From Apricaphanius iberus (Eukaryota; Chordata; Actinopteri; Cyprinodontiformes; Aphaniidae), in the NCBI GenBank assembly GCA_028564705.1, contig JAPXFQ010000483.1:186001-250000 (forward strand): a DNA stretch of 64,000 bases. The letters are read 5' to 3'. Shown here in pieces: positions 10,985 through 23,695 of this stretch. Made by a program: the position numbers and the translations under genes. Each line of letters opens with the position of its first letter. Position 1 is the first letter of the stretch. The notes beneath the pieces were generated by a model. That model did not search any database. It saw only the letters and a list, made by a program, of their open reading frames with translations, and had not been told where the DNA came from.

Positions 10985-11145
10985 AGGCAACTCTATTTGT
11001 ATAGTACACTTTCAATATCAAGGCAATTCAATGTACTTTACTACTTTGCTCAAATAAAAGCAGCAATAAAAGCATAAAACACAACATCAGTGACAAGACA
11101 AAACATTTCAGCAATCACTTACTCAAAGGAAGCTCTAATTGGATG
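10985..11145 (-). mobile_element. LINE 3' tail fragment
   Basis: Read on the minus strand this ends in the GCCTTGATATTG...TACAAATAGAGTTGCC type tail shared by fish L2/CR1-like LINEs. It has no coding part. Confidence 0.45.
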
Positions 11146-11162
11146 GGTTTTGAACTTTAATT

Positions 11163-11525
11163 TAATCAATCAATCAATCAAACTTTATTTATAAAGCGCT
11201 TTTCAAACAGAGTTTCTCAAAGTGCTTTACAGATTTAAAGGAACTCAGTGTTTCAGCAGCTGTACAGTAGTCTGGAAGTTTGTAAGGGGATTATAGAAAC
11301 TTAAATCTGCTTTTTTGGTTCTGATTCTAGGTGTTATAGTAGACTAGAGTGGGAGGACCCAAGTGGTCTGGGGCTTGATATATTGGCACCAAGTCGTCAA
11401 CATACTTTGGTGTTAAACCATTTAATGATTTATAAACTAGTAGGCCTATTTTGAAGTGTATTCTCTGAGCTACAGGGAGCCAGTGTAAGAACTTTAGAAC
11501 TGCTGTGATGTGCTCCACTTTCCTG
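11163..11525 (-). mobile_element. L2-like LINE 3' fragment
   Basis: The minus-strand frame at 11327-11518 encodes LHWLPVAQRIHFKIGLLVYK, the C-terminal LHWLPV segment typical of L2-clade reverse transcriptase proteins. It is followed leftwards by the 3' tail, which on the minus strand reads AAGCGCTTTATAAATAAAG, and an (ATTG)n-like end at 11163-11180. It is strongly 5'-truncated. Confidence 0.75.
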
Positions 11526-11526
11526 G

Positions 11527-12750
11527 GCCCTCATTTATCAAGTGTAGTTACGTACAGATCTGTGAGTATTTTGTACATAGGAACAATTCTACGCATTGTG
11601 TGTCATTTATCAATTTGTACTTGTGCATAGAAAATTTCCTAAGTATAAGTACAGTTCTGATTGTTCGTACGCACAGAATCTACTATTAGAACGGAGGAAC
11701 TGCAACACTAAAACAGTTTTACTTTGACAGAATATTCCTCTCAGCAGTTTATTGCGTCCACCAAGGAGCTCATGTTGGCGTCTGTCTGTGTTATAACAAA
11801 ATAATTTATTTGTTACACCAAGCGCTTCATCTTAATGGGATTTTGTCATACCTTTGATTAAAAGGTTTGCAAACTACCCTGTGACAACTAAATGGTCCTG
11901 CTTATCAGAGAAGCAGATTTTCCTTTTTTCCTTGCGTTTTACGCATGACCACAAAAGAGTCCGATATAATGATAGGACGACTCTTTGTAATAGCTCTGGT
12001 CCAGCTGTGAGCTGAGGGACGTTTTATTGTATTCAGTTTATTATCTAACCATTTTTTCTCTTTTATTTCCAACAGGAACATGTCCTCTGTCTCGACCACA
12101 TTTGCTGCCTGCCACCTTTGTCCTACGCAGATTTTTCTTTTTTTTCTTTTTTTATTGGTTTCCCCTGACCTGATAGAATCAAACCGGAATGTTCATTATC
12201 CAATTATTTAATATGTTCAAAGACGTTAAGGATTTCCACAGAAGTTCATGTTTGCATATGAAATTTGCCACATTTTACTGCAGCTGAAATATAACGGTTG
12301 TGTGCTAGGTGGAATTAAGTAGAGAAACTGCTGATGGCAAAAACTATCGGTTAAATTAATTTGCATTAACTGACATTTCTTTTAAAGTCTGTTCATCATT
12401 AATACTTTTTTATTGCCCCACCTGTTTCAACTCGATCTGTGTGTCACTGAAATAATTTTTTTCACTCTCTTGACAATTTTTTTAAGGAAGAACGTAAGGA
12501 CTCAATGAATATTACAGATGATGTGGTGCTACCAAACATGGTTAACTGGAGCGTTTCTCTATATAAATGACTGAATGGGCACGAGGACCTGAGTACGCAC
12601 AAGTGGGATTTATCAACACATGATTGCGGAGGAGTGTGCGTACGAGTGGCCACCGCACATTTCATAAATCAGACTTCGTACTGTTTGTACGAACATTCTA
12701 AATAAGACGTGTCATTCACAACAGAATTTTGATAACATTTAGCAGCTAAA
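11527..12750. mobile_element. Possible MITE with CTCATTTATCA-type end
   Basis: The left part begins GGGCCCTCATTTATCA, followed by a TACG-rich region. The right part (12590-12700) carries GTGCGTACGAG and TTCATAAATCA on the other side. This arrangement resembles a widespread fish MITE. The exact ends and a target duplication are not resolved. Confidence 0.4.
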
Positions 12751-14374
12751 GTTAAATAAAATCATCAAATGCAATGCAAAATATCAAAGTGAACATGCTC
12801 CCAAAATTTAAAGTATAACTAAACTTTTAGCTTATAAACTCCATAAATGGCTCTTGTCAATATAATCTTTTAGTTTCAGGGTAATTTTTTGACATTTTCG
12901 TGTAAACTTGTTAAATTCTATACTTTTTGGTCTAATAATGTCATAGTGCTGCCGCTCATGGCCATTGTGTGGCTAGTGCATTTGAATTTTGGGATTGGCT
13001 GAGAGTGGTACATCTTTTCCATTGTCTACATAACAGGCATGGTCTCACAGAGACCCCCTCCATTTATGACACACTCGCCCAGCCCTGTGTCGAGCTGGAA
13101 TGCGTATCTTTCACACACACCGCTTCGAGAAACAGAGCAAACTAAAATCCGTATATCGCACTATGGAGGTCCACAACAGCCAGGGGGTTTAAACCGAAAA
13201 ACATGGAAATAGTTAGAGCAAACAGACTGGATTTACAGCAGCCTACGTCTGGAGAGCAAAGGGGGGGGGTGTTTTGAACGTTAGCCTCTGTTAGCGTTAC
13301 CACTCAGAGGCTAAACCGATCATGTCTCCCTCTGCAGCAGCTCTGCCTTAATGCAGCACTAACTCAGCGTCCTGAGTCAACGGCTCCATAAAGCCTTGGA
13401 TCCCTTTGCCTTTGGTGACGGTAGAAAAGATACATCATGATTTCTCCCTTTACCAGAGGTAAAGAGAGGCTTTAGAGAGCTCAGCACACCTTAATAGTTC
13501 GAGTTGGCTCAGCTGTGTAGGTGTGTAGCTCCGCCCCGTGTTGAGCCTATACATTTTGATCTGGAATCTTTGCGGCAGAAACCGTCTGAGAGAGGGAGGG
13601 TCATCTGGTAGAATACTTTGAGCTGATTGGAGGAGGAACAAGGTGGCGCCTGCCTGGCACTAGCTTCTACGCGAACGTCAACCGGCGCAGCCATATTTGT
13701 TTGTCTTTTCACAAAGTGCTTCCCTTTACTCACTTTTTAATAAATAATTAGTATCCAGTTCCTCTACAACCGATTCAATAGCTGCTTCTAAGCTAGCATT
13801 AACTATGTTTGTTTCTCTTAGCTGGGCAGTTGATATCATCGTCACAACTGTACTCCCGCCCCAAAGCATAATGTTGACAAATGATTGGCCGGTCAAATAT
13901 GGGTCGGAGATCGGACGGTTTTGAATGGAGTGGTCCAAGATGGATTCTTTTGAGTTTGAAAAACTCAAAATCTTGCGAGAATCCATTTTGCAGAGCAAGG
14001 TTAAGAAAACTCAAGAATTCTAATGAATTGGAATGAAGTTAGAGCAGTAGAACTTCAGCATATTTTACTCAAGTAAGAAGCAGCCATAAAAAAAAATTAT
14101 TCAAGGGTAAAACGGTGAGCTTTATCAAAAGGTTACTCAAGTACTGTGTAACTGAGTACCAAATCTGATCTAGTATTTCAAAATTATGCAGAGACAAAAC
14201 TTATGTGGAATTTCTGGCATTTTAAAGACAAGGATAATTCAACGATTCCATCAACAATTTTTCTAATCAACAATCTAATTGCAACATAGCAAATTTAGGT
14301 GGATGAAACTGATTTCAAAATATAATTTTGACATTTTAAACTTATAGTACTTAGAGTAGGTAGTGTTTATACGT
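12751..14374. other. Intronic stretch, CpG-bearing, unclassified
   Basis: Between 13040 and 13960 the base composition is less AT-rich and contains CpG-bearing words, as in several MITEs here, but no inverted ends are visible. ORFs at 13450-13998 show no recognisable family. A G run lies at 13261-13268. Confidence 0.4.
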
Positions 14375-14379
14375 CTCAG

Positions 14380-14495
14380 GCTACGTCCACACTAAGCCGA
14401 TAAGGTTATACGGGGAGTTGGACGTCTAATGTTATCCGCTCAACCTGGACATTTACGCCCCATTTAAGGTCCCATGATTGCAAAATCCCAGAGAG
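14380..14495. mobile_element. Partial copy of the CCACACTAAGCCG MITE
   Basis: The first about 115 bp match the left part of the complete copy at 47256-47821, including CTACGTCCACACTAAGCC and TTATACGGGGAGTT. The match stops after the CCCATGATTG word. Confidence 0.7.
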
Positions 14496-14789
14496 TAAAG
14501 TACTTCCAGTGACAATATATAGTGTTTATTGTATCTCCTTGATCTCCATATGATCCGGATCATAAAAGGTTCAACAGACAGAAAATAACAGACCAACAAA
14601 GCTTGTGTAGAAATAAAGGTCTTACTCTAACATAAATTGTAGGTTTTGGGTAAAAGATGTTAATTCTCCATTCGGTGAAGTTACTCACAGTGAGCAGCAC
14701 TTTAGCATCTGCGTTTTGGTCCATGACTCCCACTACACTTCATGACAAAATGATCCGGCCATAAATATGGACCCAGCACTCACCCAGGA

Positions 14790-15930
14790 AATCGCCGCCC
14801 TTCATCAGGACTTCTGGGCAACCCTGTCCAGGATCTCCATCTCCCCTCACCCTCCTCTACGCATCTCCGGGGCTGAGGAGATTATCAAGTTACTTCCTTA
14901 ATTCCGGAATGTGCTCTCTTCTTCCGTTCTCACCAGGCTGGGTAACAGCCAGAGAGGATTTGCCAGGGAGCGGTGGATGAGATCATCAGTGGCTCGTGGC
15001 TGCCCCGAAATGGCGTCTGTTTCAGTCTGCTCTGCCCAGAAGTTGATGTCTGCTCGGCCCCAATGTCCGCGTCTGCCCGCTTGGATCACTTTCCGGTCAA
15101 GTTCAGCATGGAGCTGCAAGAGCTACTGCCTCCACCATCAGAGCTGCTGGATCTGCCGACAGAACCAGTCAGCCAGCCTGCTTCAGTCGGTGCCCCAGTG
15201 AGACAGCCTGCTTCAGTCGGTGCCCCAGTCGACCAGCCTGTCTCTGCCTGGGATCCCATCAACCAGCCTGTCTCTGCCTGTGTCTCTGTCTCTGCCTGCC
15301 TGTTTTCTCTATCCCTTTACCAGTCACTCTAGTATTTTGTGATGTTGCGATCACAACTATCGGCCAGCCTGTTCATGCCTGTGGACCGGCGCTAAAGTCT
15401 GCTGCCATGCTGGCAGCAGTCTTTGTGGCCTGGATAGCAGCACTTTCTCAGCCTCAGGTAGTTTACGGGAGTGTTGGAGGAAGGAGCAGTCATCTTATCA
15501 CTGATTCTCCCTCCTTCGAGCTATGCACCGGCTCCGCCCATCTTGTGGCTTCAGTCTGCCCTGCCTCGAAGTGGCATCTGCTTCAGTCTGCTCGGCCCCG
15601 AAGTTGGTGTCTGCTCGGCCCCAAAGTCCGCGTCTGCCCGCTTGGATCACCTACCGGTCAAGTTCAGCATGGAGCTGCCAGAGCTGCTACCTCCACCATC
15701 AGAGCTGCCAGCCTGCTTCAGTCGGTGCCCCAGTCAGCTTCAGTCAGTGCCCCAGTCGGTCAGCCTGCTTCAGTCGGTGCACCAGTCGGCCAGGCTGTTC
15801 ATGCCTGTGGATCGGCGCTTTGTGGCCTGGATAGCAGCACTTTCTCAGCCTGAGGTAGTTTACGGGAGATCACCAGTGCACCGAGAGACTATCAGGGAGG
15901 ACCCCTTCTCTGCCTTCTGAACGCCCAGTT
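14790..15930 (+). repeat. Coding-like interspersed repeat with internal tandem duplications
   Basis: A GC-richer block encodes MDPALTQEIAALHQDF-like residues near 14769-14810, then a stretch resembling a structural (gag-like) protein. Two related halves (about 14990-15474 and 15555-15870) repeat the same order: CGTCTGCCCGCTTGGATCAC, then CAAGTTCAGCATGGAGCTGC, then repeats of CAGCCTGCTTCAGTCGGTGC, then GTGGCCTGGATAGCAGCAC. The short repeat has a 30-bp period (10 codons, SVGAPVxQPA). Stops interrupt every frame. I recognise the type from fish repeats but cannot name the element. Confidence 0.6.
15301..15360. repeat. 60-bp duplicated patch
   Basis: This segment matches 16488-16547 at 58 of 60 positions in the same orientation. 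It is wedged between two units of the coding-like repeat and is absent from the equivalent place in the second half of that repeat. Confidence 0.85.
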
Positions 15931-16256
15931 CCAGAACCGCCATTTCCTTATGGGCTGCCAGAGCACCCTGTGATTACCAGGAATGAGCCAATGGCAGCCC
16001 CCATGCCTCCAGCTTTAATTTGAGCCTGTTTAATTTACTACTTTTTACTTCCGCACGTAAACCCTGTGTAATGATTTTGTGTTTGTATTAAAATTCCATT
16101 TTACAGCAGTTGCTTTCAGACATAATAATATTCTTAAATAATTTCTGGAAAATAAGAACTGAAAGTCTGGAAATCTAAATATTCTGATTAGTATATCTGT
16201 AACTGGGCTGAAAACTTTATTTCCTGGAGAATAAGAAAATCAGGTTGCTCGCTTAC

Positions 16257-16344
16257 CACATCAATGGGGTAGATGTAGGAGAGCTCGGAGAGGAGCTGAC
16301 GACAGCGGAAGGTGAGCTGGGCATTGGTCTTGAGGAACTGCTCT
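16257..16344 (-). CDS. uvrag: UVRAG internal exon, start of the conserved C-terminal domain
   Basis: This 88-nt exon holds one base completing Arg, then 29 codons that include [19 protein letters not shown] and YIYPID. These are hallmark UVRAG residues just after the coiled coil, leading into the BARA-like domain shared with Beclin 1. The acceptor is CTCTCCTCAG and the donor GTAAGC, both strong. The exon ends in phase 0 after a Val codon, and the next exon continues in frame. Of the five exons this one and 2619-2784 give the clearest gene identification. A 60-bp duplicated sequence lies about 140 bp upstream of the acceptor, in the intron. Confidence 0.95.
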
Positions 16345-16487
16345 CTGAGGAGAGCAAAGAATGATCACAGTAAGCAACAGGGATGTAACCACATTAAAAC
16401 AAATTTAATTAATTCTGTAATAACAGTAGCAAAAGCTCACACAAAAAATGTCAAGTGGGAAGTGCAGCTCTATAACGTTAATATCTG

Positions 16488-16640
16488 TGTTTTCTCTATC
16501 CCTTTAGCAGTCACTCTAGGATTTTGTGATGTTGCGATCACAACTATTAATGCAAATTCAGCCAATCCTTGCAAATTCTGCATGTCTTGCAATTTTATCT
16601 AAGAATCGTAATTTTAATGCATGTTTGACCATTTGTGATT
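16488..16640. repeat. Interspersed repeat fragment, source of the 60-bp patch
   Basis: Contains the second copy of the 60-bp sequence, followed by TGCAAATTCAGCCAATCC and TTTGCGAT-like words seen in fish interspersed repeats. No ends are resolved. It lies about 140 bp upstream of the 16257-16344 exon. Confidence 0.45.
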
Positions 16641-17780
16641 TTCCTTCTCATTAGGTTATATCTAACACAATCATATATCATGAACACTCCCTGTTTCTTA
16701 TGTGATAGAGGGCGAGAAGGAAATATGTTGCATTTGCCAACAAAAATGCCTGCCAAGGAATGTGCCATAGAATACAGTTTCCTCATTCTCGACCTGAAAA
16801 TGGAAGTAAATAGTTTTGTACTTCATGCAATATAGTGGACCAACACAAAACATAAAGTTAAACATTTTTACTACAAAAACATTTTGAAAGATAATTTACA
16901 GAATTCCCTGATCACTTGATATGGACATGTGGACATTTTCAACTTTATACACTGAGTACAGCTGATTAAAACAACAATAATAAATAAAAATAAAGATTCC
17001 CAAGAGAGCATCTGAGTGATTGTCTCACTATCTGGAAGTAGACAGGGCATCAGTGACTGATATGGCTCTCCAAAGATGTGCTCCAAAGAGCCCAGTGTTG
17101 CGGCAACCACTAGTCGTGGGATAATTGGGATTCTGCAGGATGTAGGCTACCTACCCTAAAGCGAAAGCCTGCTGGTCAGGGAAGTATACTTATTTGGTGA
17201 GTCTTTCTGACTCCTGAATCGAAGAAACTGTTTTGACACTAAATGGAGCTTGTCAGTATTTAGTTTGGCAGTAGAGCACGATTTGGCCTCCAGACCAACA
17301 GCAACTTGTGAGAATGCATGTTCATGTCCCAGCGGGTCATCTGTTTGTATTTTAATTCCAATTGTTAAATTTTGTTTTTTAAATATAGTTACAAGGGCCA
17401 CAGTCAGTGATTTATGTCACTGCAGAGAAAAAGTGGCATGTATTCATCAGGTTAATGCAATGTGTAGTCTCTGTTAAGCTTATTTAGGTTAAATATTAAT
17501 TCAAATGAACAAAAATATATCATATATCATGAATATATTATCATCTAAAATCTGACGGATAAAAATAGATTATGACAGGATTTTTATTCACCTTTTCGGT
17601 CAAAATGACAGAAAACAAAATAACATCCCTTAACAGCTTACACTATTTTTTCCTTAATCATTACTATTATTTATTCCATCATCGTTGTTTCCCTTTCATA
17701 CTGTAGTGTTGCGTCACATCTGAAATTCTTGCGCCAAGTTTACAAAATGCTGATAATTTATTAGAATTTTTTTTTTTAAA
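16641..17780. other. Intronic stretch without a recognised feature
   Basis: Short ORFs on both strands overlap one another and carry no motif. No repeat boundary is visible. Confidence 0.4.
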
Positions 17781-17784
17781 CATG

Positions 17785-18010
17785 GACATAATTGCCAGGA
17801 CTTCAATTGAACCTGCACTTCAATTGGCCCTCACTGCTTTTCGAAGAAGCAGTGGGAGCCATTCTGTTGCCAAAAAACACGGCGTGCAGGCACCAACGGG
17901 TAGGACGTGGGGTAAAAGGGCATAGCTGTCAAGTGTCCTGTTTTGGTCGGGAAAATCCTGTATTTTACCTCCATTTCCCACAGTCTTCCCAGATTATTAT
18001 TATCCCATAA
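17785..18010. repeat. Dispersed repeat, member 1
   Basis: The block with GAACCTGCACT, GAAGCAGTGGGAGCCA and GCATAGCTGTC, preceded by ATGGACATAATTGCC, aligns with 32880-33065 in the same order and orientation at moderate divergence. The class is unknown. Confidence 0.5.
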
Positions 18011-19235
18011 ATCCAATAAATCTCTTAATATCATGTCTGTCTTAATATCATTGATGAAATTGTATATCTGCCTATCCATGAATTGCCTTGCAAGAGCTGT
18101 CTCCTGAGTGGCAGTTCTTGGGAGGCTAAAATGCAGAGAGCGGGAATAAAAAGAGATGAATGGACCTGATGATGATAGAAGTCATGTCTAGCAAAAACAA
18201 ACCAACAAAAAACAGACATGTAAAGAAGACATGCAAAGATCTGGAAAAACAGAACAGCCAAATTGGATGGTGCATTTGAATGTCAACAGAAGAAGGTGTG
18301 TCAGATTCTGATCACTTAATTGTAGTGATTAATTAGTTGACAAGTGGCAGTATAAACCATGCTGGACAGTCGGACATCACCGAATAAGTAAAAATTGTCG
18401 GGCAAAAAACTTAAAATCATCCAACATGTTGACTGATGTGCTTTTCCTCCAACCTTGCCAATATATTGCCATAAAAAAAACCTTGTTACATCCATCTGCG
18501 TCTCCCCATTGATTCTGGGCTTCACTATAGTTTTGCATTGCCCCAGAAATGAGAAATGTGTGTGTTCATTGCAAGCTCGCTCCCAGTGGTTTGCTTTTCC
18601 CTCTTGCAACACCAGAAATTACTGCGCAAAGCTCTGAGGTGAAAGAGACTCAGCGTGCACCTCTAGAATGTTATACATATTGTACATATGCATTTAAAGA
18701 GAATTATTTGGAATTGATTGAAGAAGTTAAAACCTAAGAGCCTGGAGGGACTGCTTTACCATCCTTCTCACTAAATCGTGGCCACATAAAGATGGTTCCT
18801 CTTATATCTTTTTTTTGTTTAAACTTTCACTATTACTGTGACAAGTGAGTTTAGGCGATTTCCTCTTTACATGCAGACATTTCCTGACTTAAAAATGAAT
18901 CTATACAAATTAGACTTATTTGAAAATCATGTTCTTGTCTTTCCTGTTTTGAAGAGTCCCTGAGAAAATGAGTATTACTGTCATGTCACATTTGCACCTC
19001 AGGAAAAAAAAAGTAATGGTACCGATTAAAGTTACTTCACCTTATAAAAAAGGTTTAAGAGGAGAATAAACGGAGCATAAAGGAGATTTGAATGACTTGT
19101 TCCCCTGTCTTCCCTACCTTGAAGAATTGCAAAAAAACAGGCCTGTTTGTCACATTTTTGACAACCAGGGAAATAAAAAAGACTAATTACTAATTAAATG
19201 TAGGTATAATTAAATTTCCTTAATTAAATCCTTGG
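18011..19235. other. Intronic stretch without a recognised feature
   Basis: No conserved coding or repeat ends were recognised. Several ORFs of 60-100 codons overlap on opposite strands and look random. Confidence 0.4.
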
Positions 19236-19305
19236 ACAGTGCTTTGAGAAGATGCGTTGTGATGTGGCAAATATATAAATAAACTGAATTGAATGAAACT
19301 GAAAT
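19236..19305 (+). mobile_element. LINE 3' tail fragment
   Basis: Ends in AATATATAAATAAACTGAAT with the preceding AGTGCTTTGAGAAG, the usual 3' end of L2-type LINEs. It has no coding part. Confidence 0.55.
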
Positions 19306-21030
19306 GCTTCTAAACTTTATTATTAGTCTTCATGCTACCTCACTAAAGTAGACAAAAACAGATGTGGAGGAGGTAATCTATACACCACCTAAAATAAAAA
19401 GCACATGGCTGACCAAAGTCCTGTACAACAAGGACACAGCAACAAAACAATTAAAAACATAGAACACAACAGAATATGCCAGGGGTCTGCAACCTTTACA
19501 ATCCCTCGGTCCAGCTGAATGAAACTTGTTTAGAGCCGCAAAGATTATATGACTTTGAAAAAAAGTAGTTTAATTTCTAAAAGAAATATATCTACCAAAA
19601 GAAATGTAATATTTTAAGAATTGCCGTTATATTTATATCTTTAGTTTTTTCTAAAATTGATTAATATATTAGCTAAGTGATCACAAATTTATCACCTATT
19701 TACTACCAAGTCAAATTATGTTTGTTATTTACTACCTTTATGGAGCTTTGATTTGAGCTTGTTTAATTTACTACCTTTTACTTGATGATTGTATCGCCAA
19801 CACCAACTCGATGGTGATAAGCAAACTGAAGGGGGTCCTGATAGGTTCTTGTTTGCTTACTCATGTGGGGCAACAGGAGTCTCTCCAGTACCATCATGAT
19901 TTGGACATCATGATAATGCAAAAAATACACTTGTAAGCTAAAAAATGCACTAAATATATAGAAATAGTTATTAACATATTATATAGTATATTCAATTATT
20001 TGAATATACAAAAAATCACAGGTTCTTTTACTATATTTCTATTGTCAAAATTCTATTCAGTTATTCCATGAAAAAAACTGAAGAACTAATATAATCTGCA
20101 TTTGTTATTACATATATATACAAGTACAAAAACACTACCTGGTTCTTCTAGCATTCGTAACCTAATTTAAGAGGAAATTTAGAAGGTTCAAAGAGCAATT
20201 TACAGCTCCGGAGCAGACCCCTGGAATATACCAATGTGGAAACAAAGACAGAGGGCATGCAAATGTCAGCCACTCAATGATTTAAAATTTAGTTTTCAGG
20301 CACAGTAAAAAAAAAACATTTAAGTAGCCTGTCTAATATAGAGATAAAGTTCATTCCAAAGCTTCAGAGCACTAACAGAAAAGGAATGGTCACCCCTGAG
20401 TTTCAAGCTGGATTTCCAAACTGCAAGGAGCAGCTGGAATATACAACAAGTATAAAGCGTATAACGGGTATTTTAAAACAATTTTCTGATTTAAAATCAT
20501 ATAAATCTTAGTACTTTCTATGGCCATGCTCTGAAAGTGTGTCTGTTTACATAGAGAGTCTTTTTCCTGTATCCTGTACAACACTTAAGTCAATGTTCAT
20601 GGAGTAGTGTGGGTAACAGCCCATCATTTTGTGAAGATGAAAAGGTATTTGGGGGGACGATAATTGAAAGTGATCCATCCACCCATAAATACTCCCAACT
20701 TTCACTTGAAATTCCTTTATGGGTTTGCCTGTGGTTAGAAATCTTTTATTATTTCTGTTCTCCCAGCAAGAAACACTTTGGTGAAAGTGGGAGAGCAGCT
20801 GGACTGGCGGGTGAAGATTGTTTGATCCCAAGTGTCCAGCAGGCTTTAGATCATATAACTGGCTTGCCCACCATACCACCTCATTTAAAAGTATTTTCCT
20901 AAAGTGTGCAAACTTTCCCAACTGTCCCTTTGAATATTTGTAGAGGAGGTGATGAGTAGATCCCCGTTTTCCAGATTTTATTGTCTCCCACTTTGTACAA
21001 ATGGGGTAACTTGCAGGTAAACCGGTTAAG
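19306..21030. other. Intronic stretch without a recognised feature
   Basis: AT-rich with short low-complexity runs. Overlapping ORFs at 20390-20921 are on both strands and have no family motif. Confidence 0.4.
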
Positions 21031-21330
21031 GTGTTGACCGTGGTTCAGTTGGTAGGAATTCGTTCTTTGGGTTGCCAATCCTCATTTGATGCATATCAGT
21101 AGTTGTGTCCTTGGGTAGGACACTTAACCACCTTCCTTGCTGGTGATGGTCAGAGGGCCCAGTAGCACAGTGTCTAGGCAACCTCAGTTCTTTCAGCATG
21201 CCCCAGAAGCTGAGGCTACAATGTAGCTTGTGACCGTCAGCGTCTGTGCATGAATGGGTGAACTGAATATAGTGTAAAGTGCATTGTGGTCCTCTGAAAG
21301 AAAAAGCTCAACAAAGGCCATTTACCATAG
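21031..21330 (+). mobile_element. tRNA-derived SINE
   Basis: A degenerate A box (GTGGTTCAGTTGGTAG) near 21041 is followed by a SINE core with GTGTCCTTGGGTAGGACACT, TGAATGGGTGAACTG and the ending AAGGCCATTTACCAT. This order matches fish tRNA-derived SINEs with a conserved central domain. The B box is decayed. Confidence 0.7.
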
Positions 21331-22129
21331 GCTAGATATTCATAGAAGCTATAAATGTTGACTGAAAGATGGCCAAACTATACAAAAAGGCTAATATGTT
21401 CAACTTTGGTCTGCACTAAACTATTTAATGAGTAAAGTCTAAAATGTGTTAAGTAACTTCTTTTTCCTCCCACGGGGCTTTGATGTACCAACTATGAGAA
21501 TCTTAATGTTTTCCCTTTAACATCTTCAATAACCTTAAGAATGTGGAGGTTATGACGTTCATCGTTTTATAACGTTTGAAGTATTAAACTGTTTCCAACA
21601 CAGCTTTTCTAATAGAAGTCAAAAGCTACACAGTCATTCTGAAAACAGTTCAGGGCTGCCACGATTCATCACAACAATGTCGACGAACAAAACTGTCGAC
21701 AAAAATTTAGTATTCGCCCTTATCGTTCTTTTTTTTTTTTTACAGCTTTGTTTCTCTCATAAAATGGTCGCTGTCCCTTTATCTTTTCTGTCTGCCTTTC
21801 TGCTCCTCATGCACAATCAGAGATCAGTTGCAGCGTCAACAAAAGCATTATCAGTAGTGAGCAGACAACGTAGCTCAAAATATTTGGAGAGTTTTATTGA
21901 ATAAATATAGAAGCGTGTAATGGAAAATGCACAAAGTAGAAGGTGCTTTCCACTGCAGTGTTTGTGTGAGCTTCTTAAAGGGAAGCCCACTGTGGCTGAC
22001 GACAAACACGGACAGTAGCCTCTGTGAGCTACTTAGCTTGTTAGCAGCTAACATTAGCATCAACAGTAGAGCTATGTGCATGTGTTGCAACAAAAAACTG
22101 CTGCTGCTTATTATTCTTATTAGCACTAG

Positions 22130-23695
22130 GCTGGTATAAATCATATCTATCCGACATATTCCAGTTTGTTCATTTTAATGATAAATCGTCACACTCAAGG
22201 GTTACTTGTGGAGTACCACAGGGTTCTCCGCTTGGACCGATTCTCTGTACTATATATATGCTTCAAATTTGTAAAATAATGATACAACATGGTATGAATT
22301 TCCACAGTTATGCTGATGATACACAATTATATTTATCCATAAAATCTGATTAATCCAATCTGTTGGGTAGTTACAGGCATGTCTTGAATACATAAAAACC
22401 TGGAAGACTCTGAATTTTCTGCTTTTAGATTCAGACAAGAGGGAAGTTGTTGTCTTTGGACCAGAACCTTTAAAAAGGAAACTGCTTAGACAATCACTTT
22501 ATCTTGATGGCATTGAATCTGCTTTTAGTAACAGTGTACCTTGGTGTAATTTTTGATCGAGTCATGAGATTTAAGTCCCATATTAGACAGTTCTCCAAGA
22601 TTTATTTTTTTGACCTCCGGAGTATTGTTAGAAAATTAGAAACATCCTGTCCAGGAGCGATGTAGAGAAACAAGTCCATGCATTTGTTACTTCAAGGCCA
22701 GACTACTGTAATTCTTATTATCAGGAAGTCTGCAAAATGTAATTAAAAGCGTTTAGTTGATCCAAAATGCTGCAGCAAGAGTTCTGATGAATACTGAGAT
22801 CACATTTCTCCTGTTTTATCTTCTCTCCATTGGCTCCCTGTTAAATCCAGAATAGAGCTCAAGATCCTCCTCCTTACATATAAAGCCCTTAATAATTAGG
22901 CTCCATCATACATCAGAGATTTGATTGTTCCATATGTTCCTAACAGAGCACTTCATTCTCAGAATGCAGGTCTAGTGATAGTTCCGAGGATTTCTAAAAG
23001 TAGAATGAGAGGCAGATCTTTTAGTTATCAGGCTCCTTTCCTGTGGAACCAGCTCCCAGTTTTAGTCTGTGAGGCAGACACTCTATTATTAAGACCAGGC
23101 TTAAAACCTTCACTTTTGATAAAGCCTATAGTTAGAATGGCTTAAGTGATCCTGAGCTATTTCTGTAGTTATGCTGCTATAGGTTTAAACTGTTGGAGGA
23201 CACACTGACTACTTTTCTCTTCTACAATTCTACAGATTTATTTTTTCTGCTGTTATTGCGATTGTTAACCTTGTTTTTCTCTCCATAGAAACTTCACCCG
23301 GTCTGGTATCCTGCTAGATGGGGAGCATTGGTTCAGATGATGCTCTAAGTGACCGAGCATCCTTCATGTCTGTTATTAATTTTTTTCTTTGTTTATTTTA
23401 TTTAATGTATAAAGTAGTCTTACATCAGTTACTTTGTTCTTTCTGTGTCTCTTCTCTTTCATCTCAAACACCCAGATTGCTGTGGGAGATGAATGCATGT
23501 ACTGAGCCTGGTTCTGCCACAGGTTTTTTCCTGTTAATGGGGAGTTTTTTCTCTCCACTGTCGCTACATGCTTGCTCAGTATGGGGGATTGCGGAAGTTG
23601 CAGGTTGGCATCAATGGGACTCAACCTCATGTCAATGACTTTATGCAATCTGCTGGGATTCCTTACATAGAAAACTTAACTTCTGCTCTTTCTCA
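22130..23695 (+). mobile_element. L2-like LINE, 5'-truncated and decayed
   Basis: The reverse transcriptase motif FHSYADDTQLYLS is readable around 22300-22340, followed by the L2 C-terminal block SSLHWLPVKSRIELKILLLT (about 22820-22880) and IRDLIVPYVPNRALHSQ (22915-22960). The 3' untranslated region with CTTGCTCAGTATGGG and CTGCTGGGATTCCTTACATAG ends near 23675, without the final tail. Multiple stops and indels make it inactive. It is the same family as 49205-52030. Confidence 0.85.

Noticed and set aside
11527..12750. A complete MITE with defined ends
   Set aside because: The CTCATTTATCA and TTCATAAATCA words suggest ends, but they are not symmetric in position and no target duplication could be found, so only a low-confidence entry was kept.
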